From an uncultured Clostridia bacterium (GTDB lineage Bacteria; Bacillota; Clostridia; Oscillospirales; Acutalibacteraceae), in assembly GCA_947165115.1 (NCBI GenBank), contig CAMUZD010000013.1:1-16227 (forward strand): a stretch of DNA of 16,227 nt, given 5' to 3'. Position 1 is the first letter of the stretch. Each line of letters opens with the position of its first letter. The notes below the pieces were generated by a model, which worked only from the letters and a program-made list of their open reading frames with translations, made no database searches and had not been told where the DNA came from. This document shows, piece by piece, positions 6,186-15,100 of the stretch. Both the position numbers and the translations under genes were made by a program.

Positions 6186-9100
6186 GTGAAAAATCTCTTC
6201 AAAAAGCCTATAGCTGTTATACTTGCCGTTTTGATAGCTTTAGGCAGCTTGACTGTAGCGATCGCTGCTATCAACGATGGCTACAAAAGGACCATGGAGT
6301 ATACTTTCAAATTCTTTGATGAAGATGGTAATGAGACCACGAAAGTATCCAATGGTCAGACCGTATATGCCAGGCTTTATATGGCGACAGACTTTGTTGC
6401 TGCAGCTCATGACATATTCATTCTTTATGATAAGACCTTCTTTGAGGCCAATTATGAGGAAGATGCAGAAACAGTCATGACCAGTTCCAATGAAATCTCG
6501 TATGACTTGAGTCAGAGAGAAGGTTCAATTTATATTGACTCCGATGCTGATGATACTCCTTATACGAGACTGGTCAGCGAGAACTATATTCCCGCATCCG
6601 CTACAGCCACTTATGGCGGCATCTATCTTTCAAGTGACGGCGGAATTGCTCAGAAGTTCACCTATGATAACTTTGCTTATCAGTTCAGCTTCACCGTAAT
6701 CGGCAACACTCCCGATGTAGCCGGTCATGTCTTTATTCCCTATGGCGCAAGAAGATCAACCCAGAGCAGTTACAGGGCTTGTACCTTCTTTGCAAGACAG
6801 ATGGATGACAGCATGTCAGGAGTTGCCTACACCGAGGCAGACGCTCAGTCATCTCTTTTCTGGGATGCTTTCCCGGAGGAGGAATACAACGTATTCCTTA
6901 TCGATTCAAAAATTGATGAATCATCGCTTGCCATTGCTGCTCAGCAGGGCTATACAGATGAGCAGATCGCTGCTTATTCACAGTTTGTATTCGATAACGA
7001 AACATATTATTCTTCCTACGTAACAGTTGCAGACCTCGTCTATGTTAACTACTACGTTCCCCTTTATTCCGATGATTACGGTGAGGGAGACGAGATGTTC
7101 GTAACCTGGAAAGAGGCTTATGCTTATCAGACCGGCACGGGCTCCAGAAGAGTCTGGAACTATGATCAGACCGCACCCGATCAGGTAACTGCATTTATGG
7201 GAACCGTTCCTCCCGCACCCACCACTTACGGCGTGCTTCAGGATATTCCCGAGAATTACTACTTTGCAGGCTGGTCGGTATATCCCAATGCCGAAACAGG
7301 CGGAGCATTCGATCCTTCGACCGCTCCTCTTACCTACATGACCACTGCTCCTGCCATCACCGATACGGTTGAAGGCATCGGTTATGATTACAGTGATTCT
7401 CAGAATCAGAGAAACCAGATCCCTCCGGCCGAGGTAGATACTCTCATAGCAGATCCCACCATTCCCGTAATGAAGGCTCTCACCGAGGCAAATTACGGCA
7501 CCGCTATTTATAACGGCGTTGACGGTCTTACCCTTGATCTTATTGCGGTTATCCTTCCCGTTCCCACCGAGGACGTAACAGTCACCTGGAATGCGAAAGA
7601 CCTTAATGACAACGATATAGATCTGAGCGCATATACTTATACATTTGCTCCCGGCACTGAAATTGCCAACACAACATATCCCGTTCCCACAGTTGCTGCT
7701 GTAACAGGTTATGAATTTGTATGGTATACCGATGATCAGTATACCACCGAGGCAGATTTCAGCGATCCCGTAGCAATCAATGCAAATACTGCTTACTACG
7801 GCAGATATGAGCTTCAGTCTTATAAGCTCACTGTAAATTATATTGATGCTGACGGCGAAGCAATCGACGGTGTTGATCCCGTTGTATATGACGGCGATGA
7901 TGCAATTGCTTACAACACAGAGATTAGAAACCTTGTCGATATAAAGACAATCCCGCATTACACCTTTAATGCTGCTGCTTCCTCTGAAATTCCGCAGACA
8001 ATGCCGAATTCAGAGTTAACCATCTACCTTGTTTATGATCTCAACGAAAACGATCTTACCTATTACGCAAAAGAAGATGCTACCGGTGAGCCTGTTCAGG
8101 AATTTACCGTAGCTTACGGCGATCTCATTGAGGATAATATGCCCGCTGCAGCTTCCAATCCCACAAAGGATAACTATGAATTCAAGGGCTGGAAGTTCAG
8201 CTATACCGATCCCGATACGGGCGATACAGTAACATTCAACAGCACGGATGACGGCTTTGATGCCATGACCATGCCCGATGCTGATGTTACCGCAACCCCG
8301 CTCTTCGAAGTTATCAAGAAGAACGTAACATACAAGTATGTTGACGATAACGGCAATACCATCCGTGAGGATAATGTGGTTAATGATGTTGAAGCAGGCT
8401 CAACTGTTGTAGTTCCCGATGCTCCCGCTATCGATTATTACACCATCGCCGATGACGGCAAGCCCGCAGATTTCACCATGCCCACCACCGATGTCGAGAA
8501 GACCTATGTTTACAACAGGAATTCATATAATGTAACTTATGAATACAAGTATGGTTCGGAAACCCTTACTCCCGATGAGCCCATCGATCCCAATCCCGCT
8601 CAGGTTAAATGGGATGATCCTGTAAATGCTCCCGCTGCTCCGGCAATCACCGGCTACGGCTATCAGAGCACCACTTACAGCCAGGAGCTCACCGAAGGTA
8701 AGATGCCCAAGAACGACATCACCGTAACATACAACTATGCTCCCAACACCTATACCGTAACCTATAAGTATGTTGACGGCGACGGCAACGCTATCAAGGA
8801 TGCTGACGGCAATGACATTCCTGCAACAACCGTAGAAAACGTTGCTTTTGGCACTCATGTAACTCCCGATACCGCTCCCGAATACACCGGCTACACTATT
8901 TCCGAATCGCCCGTAGCGTTCGATATGCCCGATGAAGCGGTAGAGAAGAGCTATGTCTATACACTCAATAACTGGACCCTCAAGTTCGTAATCGACGGCA
9001 CCGAGAAGGTTAACGCAACCAAGGCCTGGAACACCGCGATTACCGAGGAGCCCGATACCACAGCACCCGAAGGCAAGAAATTCAAGGGCTGGTATGACAA

Positions 9101-12100
9101 TGCCGAATGCACCGGCGATCCCGTTGCAGTAGCGGCAAAGATGCCCGATAGCGACCTTACCTACTACGGCAAGTTTGTCAACAAGACTTACAAGCTGACT
9201 GTCAACTATGTTGACGCTGAAGGCAATGCAATTGACGGCGTAGAGCCTGTTGTATTCGAAGGCGACAACGCAGTTGAATTCGGCGCCACTCTTGCTGATA
9301 TCGTCGAGATAAAGACAATCCCGCATTATACCAATGATGAAGACGAGACCAATATCCCGACAACCATGCCCGCAGCTGAGACAACCGTAAACGTTGTCTA
9401 CAATATCAATACCAACAGCATCACATATTACTCAACAGAAGACGCAACAGGCGATCCTCTTGATGTTCTTACTGAAATCCCCTACGGCGGAGAAATCGAG
9501 ATCACAAGCGAAGACGAGCCCACGAAGGATGGTTATGATTTCGCAGGCTGGCAGTTCAGCTATACCGATCCCGATACAGGCGACACAGTAACCTTCAACA
9601 GCGAGGATTCTGATTTTGATACCAGAACCATGCCCGATGCTGCGGTTACTGCAGTTCCGACCTACACAGAGCATCAGTATACCCTCACAATCTACGACGG
9701 TGATAATTCCGTTATCACCACCAAGCAGATTGCTTACGGCGTAAACATTACAATTCCCGATGACGTGACCGTAACTGCTCCCGCAGGCTACCACTTCACC
9801 GACGCTTGGGAATTCTATAAGGAAGGCGAAACCGCTGCTTATACCGAGAGCACAATGCCCGCAGCAAACGTTGACGCCATCCCCGTTTGTGACGCGAACA
9901 GCTACACAATCAAATTCGTCACCAATGTTGACGGCTACACCATCAGCGATATAACAGCCGCCTACGGTGCTGATATCACCGCTCCCGTTGTTGACGAGTC
10001 TCAGAATCCCGGCTTTGCGTTCGCAGGCTGGTATGAGGACGAAGCGTGCGAGACCACTCCGTTCACCACTCCGTTCCCGGCAACCATGCCCAACCTCGGC
10101 GAAAACAATGCCGTAAAGACCCTCTATGCTAAGTGGCGCAATGCCGATACCACCTTCACCATCAATGTTTATACCATGGATACCGAAGGCGTCTACGGTG
10201 CAGCCGAAGTCAAGCAGGGCAGCGGCGTAAACGGCGAAACCCTTACCCGCGCTCAGCTCCTTACCCAGGCAGCAGTTACTGTCGGCGAAGGATTTGAGAT
10301 TAACGAAACAACCACTCTTGCCGAGTTCCAGGTTCCCGCTCAGGACGGCGTATATAACATCTATATCGACCGTGTAAAGGCGAACTACACAATCGACCTT
10401 GCAGGCGGAACTCTTACCGGCGATTACACTCCCAGCGGAGAGTATTACTACGGCGCAGCAATCACCGCTCCCACGGCTGATCCCGTGAAGGACGGCAACT
10501 ATGACTTTGACGGTTGGGATAAAGCATTCCCGGCAACCATGCCCGCAGATGATGTTACCGTAACCGCTCAGTATAAGCACTATACAGAGTTCTACTTCGA
10601 CGAGCCGGGAACTACTGAGCCGGTCAAGAAGTATGACGGCGAATTCTTCAATAAGGATACCTATAACGGCGATGTTGATGACGGCTACACCTTCAAGGGC
10701 TGGTCAACCACCGAGGGCGATGTTCCCGCCAATGCCGTAACAAGCTTCACTGCGGCTGCAGACGTTGACAGCGTTACCTATTACCCCGTATTTGAGGCGG
10801 GTGAATTCACCATCACCTATAAGCTTCTTCCCGACGGCGTAACCGACGCTACCGCACAGTGGGCAGACGGCACGGTTGGCGACATCGTTGCAACATTCGC
10901 AGTCGATGCTGCAATCACCGGCATTCCCACCGGAATGAAGAGAACAGGTTACAAGACAGAGGCAGGCACTGAGTGGATCGGCAGCGCTATGACCGTTCCC
11001 GATGTTATGCCCGCTGAGAACCTTGTATTCTATGTAAACTGGATTGCTGAAGAATACACAATCACTTATTTCTGGAAGGATGCCGACGGCAATTATACTC
11101 AGTCCGAAGTATTCGATGAAATCGAATTCGGCACAAGCTATGATGAATGGGATTACGCGGCAGACCCCGAAGCTCCCGAAGGCTATGAACTTGCTGTTGA
11201 TCCCTGGAATACCGATCAGAACGGCAACGGCCAGACTCCCGAGCAGATAGGCACAATGCCCGCAGACAATCTCGTCTTCTATGCTCAGTATAATATTCTT
11301 TCCTTCAACTTCAGAGCATACTATGTTGATTCAGACAGCAACGAAGTTGATATCGTAAATACCGATATCGAATACGGTCAGCCCACCAACAAGGATACCC
11401 TTTCGGCTCCCGACAGAACAGCTGAGGGCTATGTATTCGTTGAGTGGTCACCCGCTCTTGATACAGTTCCCGCAACCATGCCTGCAGATGATATTGAAAT
11501 CCAGGCAGTTTACGAGAAGATCAAGAATACCGTAACCTACAAGTATGTCCTTGATTCGGACAACAACGTTGAAATCGCAGATCCCGTTGAGGTTCCGGAT
11601 GTCGAATACGGCACAACCGTAACACCCGACGCTGCTCCCGAAATCACAGGTTATACAAGCGTATCTGTTCCCGATGCATTTGTTATGGGCGCAGACGCAA
11701 TCACCAAGTATTACACCTATAATCCCGCAGAGTATACTGTTACCTATAAGTATGTCGATGAGGATAACAATGCTCTTCTCGATGCAGACGGCAACGCAAT
11801 AGCCGATGCAACTGCGCAGAAGGCGTTCAAGGCGGATGTTGATACAACCGCTCCCGCATTCGACGGCTATGAGTATAAGTCAACCGCCATCGATCCCGCA
11901 CTCGGTGAGAACAGCACCATGCCCGCGAGCAACGTGACCGTAACTTATACTTACAAGAAGCTCAGCTTCACCCTTACCTATGTAATTGACGAACAGGATG
12001 CTACCAACGTTCCCGCAGCGGCGCAGGTTCCTTATATGACCAGCGTAACCGCTCCTACTCCCGCTCCCTCGCTTACCGGCAGCACCTTCATCGCATGGTA

Positions 12101-15100
12101 TATCGATGAGGGACGCAACACCGAAGCAACCTTCCCGTTCAATATGCCCGCAGAGAATGTAACCCTCTACGGCAAGTTCGGCACAGATCAGATTGTTCTT
12201 ACCTTCAAAGACGGCACAACATTTGAGCCCGTATTTGATGACTTCACCAGAAACGGTGAATACAATGCAACTATTGACCCCGCTGTTGTAGCTCCCGAGA
12301 AGGAAGGCTATCAGTTCAAGGGCTGGTTCGACAACGCAGAGCTCAACGGCAGCGCTGTTGAAGTAACCAAGTTCCCGGCAGCGAGCGCAACCTTCTGGGC
12401 AAAGTATGAGCCCAATCAGCACAATGTAACCTACATCGTTGACGGCAATCCCGTTTTTGATGCTCAGGTTGAATTCGGCGGCGATGTAGCGGCTACCAAG
12501 CCCGCAACCGATCCCGCCAAGACCGGCTATCAGTTCACCGGCTGGAAAGATGCCGACGGACACGCTCCCGATTACTACGCAGCAATGCCCGATAAGGATC
12601 TCGAATTCGTAGCTCAGTTCACATCACTCAACGTATATGTTGAATATATAGTTGACGGTGAGACCGTAAGCCTGATTCCTGTTCCGTATTCAAACGGCAG
12701 CGTAACTCTTAAGACCGTTGACGGTGTTCAGACTTGGCACTACAACGCTGAGAACGGCACCGAATATGCACCCGGCGCAACATATACCTTCACCGAAGAT
12801 GATATCGACGGCATCAAGTTCTACGGCGTATATGAAGAGACCGGAACCGTAACCGCAACATTCGATGCAAACGGCGGTTACTTCGATAATGATCCCACCG
12901 CAACCGATCCCAAGGAAGTTGAGACCGATAAGGGCACAGCTCCCGTTGCTCCCGCAGATCCCAAGAAGGAAGGCTATGACTTCATGGGCTGGACTCCTGC
13001 AGTAGGCACTATCACCGAAGATACCACCTACACCGCAGTCTGGGAAGCAAAGGATGCAAGAGTAGTATTCTATGATGAAGACGGCACCACCGTCATCGAG
13101 ACCTTCGATCAGAAATACGGCGAGGAAATCGAAACTCCCGCAGATCCCGAGAAGGAAGGCTACACATTCGTTGAGTGGGCATATACCGACAGCAACAACG
13201 ATCCCTACACCGGAACCACAGTTCCCGAGGGCGGCCTGAATGCTACACCGATATACGAGATCAACAAGTATCAGTTCACAGTTGATCCCGCTGAAGGCAC
13301 AATAACCGGCACAGATCCTTCCGGCGAAAAAGAATACAATGCAGACATTGCAGTTCCCGAAGTAACCAGGGAAGGCTACAGCCTTGATGCAGACAAGCCT
13401 TGGACTTATTACAAGGTAGTAGACGGCGTTGAAACCGAGCTCACTGCAGCTCCGTCAAAGATGCCCGCTTACGATGTAAAGGCAGTTGCCAACTGGGTTG
13501 CCAACACCTACAGCATCTTCCTCTACTATACCGAGAACGGTGAGGAGAAAGAAATAACTACAATTACTCAGGCATACGATACCGAAATCGCACCGGTTGA
13601 CGATCCCAACAACAGAGAGGGTTATACATTCACCGCTTGGTCCGAAGCGATTCCCGCAAGGATGGGTGCTTATGACGAGCCCGATTATCAGAACAACACC
13701 AAGAAGATAGAGGCTCTCTACAGCGTCATCAGCTACACCCTTACCGTTAACCTTGACGAAGGTGAATTCGCAGAAGGCGTAACCAATCCCGCAGGCACCT
13801 ATGCTTACGGCGCAGAATTCCCGCAGATGCCCGAACCCACCAAGACAGGCTACGGCTTCGATCATTGGGCGTTCACAAATGATGAAGATCCCACCGGAAC
13901 AGAGATTTCCAGGCCCGCAACAATGCCGGCATACAATGTAACCGCAACAGCAATCTGGGGCGTTCAGAAGTATGACTTCATCGTTGACCTCAACGGCGGT
14001 TCACTTGCACAAGGCGCAGAAATGCCCGAGAACCGCATTGAATACGACAATGCTGTTCCCACTCTTCCCGAAGTAGTTCCTGCAGACGGCTATGAGTTTA
14101 CCGGCTGGCAGTATTTCGAGATAATCAACGGCGTTGAGAGCGAAATCGCTTCTCTTCCCGCACAGATGCCCGATCATGGCCTCAAGGCAGTTGCAAAGTA
14201 TGAGAAGAAGGATATCACCCTTACCTTCAAAGACGGCAATACTGTAATTGAAACCAGAACAGGCAAGTTCGAAGATGCTGTTGATCCTGCAGTAGCAGAT
14301 GCCACCAAGACCGGCTACACCTTCAAGGGCTGGTATGATAACGAAGGACTCACCGGCGATCCCGTTGCCGCTCCGACCGCATATCCGGCAGCTGATGCAA
14401 CCTACTTCGCCAAGTTTGAAATCAATACCTACAACATAGTTCTCTACTACATTGATGAAGATAACCATGAGCAGGAAATCACAACCATCACCAAGGAATA
14501 CGGCGCAACAATCGATCCCGTTGATGATCCCGTAAGAGAAGGCTACACCTTCACCGGTTGGGAAGAAGCTATCCCCGCTACTATGCCCGCATATGATGCA
14601 CCTGATTATGCTGACAACACCAAGGTAATCGAGGCATTCTTCTCAGTCAATAAGTATCAGTTCACAGTTGATCCTGACTGCGGCACAATAACCGGCACAG
14701 ATCCTTCAGATGAATATGAATACGGCGCAAATGTTCCCGCAGTTCCCGAAGTAACCAAGGAAGGCTACAAGCTCAACGCAACCACACCTTGGATTTATTA
14801 CAAGGTAGAAAACGGCGTTCAGGGCGATGAAATCGCAGCACCGACCACAATGCCCGCTTACGATGTAAAGGCAAAGGCAAACTGGGTTGTCCAGAAGTAT
14901 CAGTTCACAGTTGATGCTGCTGACGGCACAATAACCGGCACAGATCCTTCAGGTGAATATGAATACGGCGCTGATGTTCCCGCAGTTCCCGAAGTAACCA
15001 GAGAAGGCTACGAACTCAACGCAACCACACCTTGGATTTATTACAAGGTAGAAAACGGCGTTCAGGGTGATGAAATCGCAGCACCGACCACAATGCCCGC

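Noticed and set aside
6978..7958. Long open frame on the minus strand opposite gene 3 (326 codons)
   Set aside because: It is antisense to a well-supported repeat protein, its product is an odd Cys/Gly/Ile-rich sequence with no domain, and I see no ribosome binding site. The biased codon use of gene 3 explains the lack of stops.
9432..10580. Long open frame on the minus strand (382 codons); a similar one at 8523-9326
   Set aside because: These are antisense shadows of the repeat array. The similar starts (MRDCLY) of two such frames simply mirror the duplicated segments of gene 3 on the other strand.
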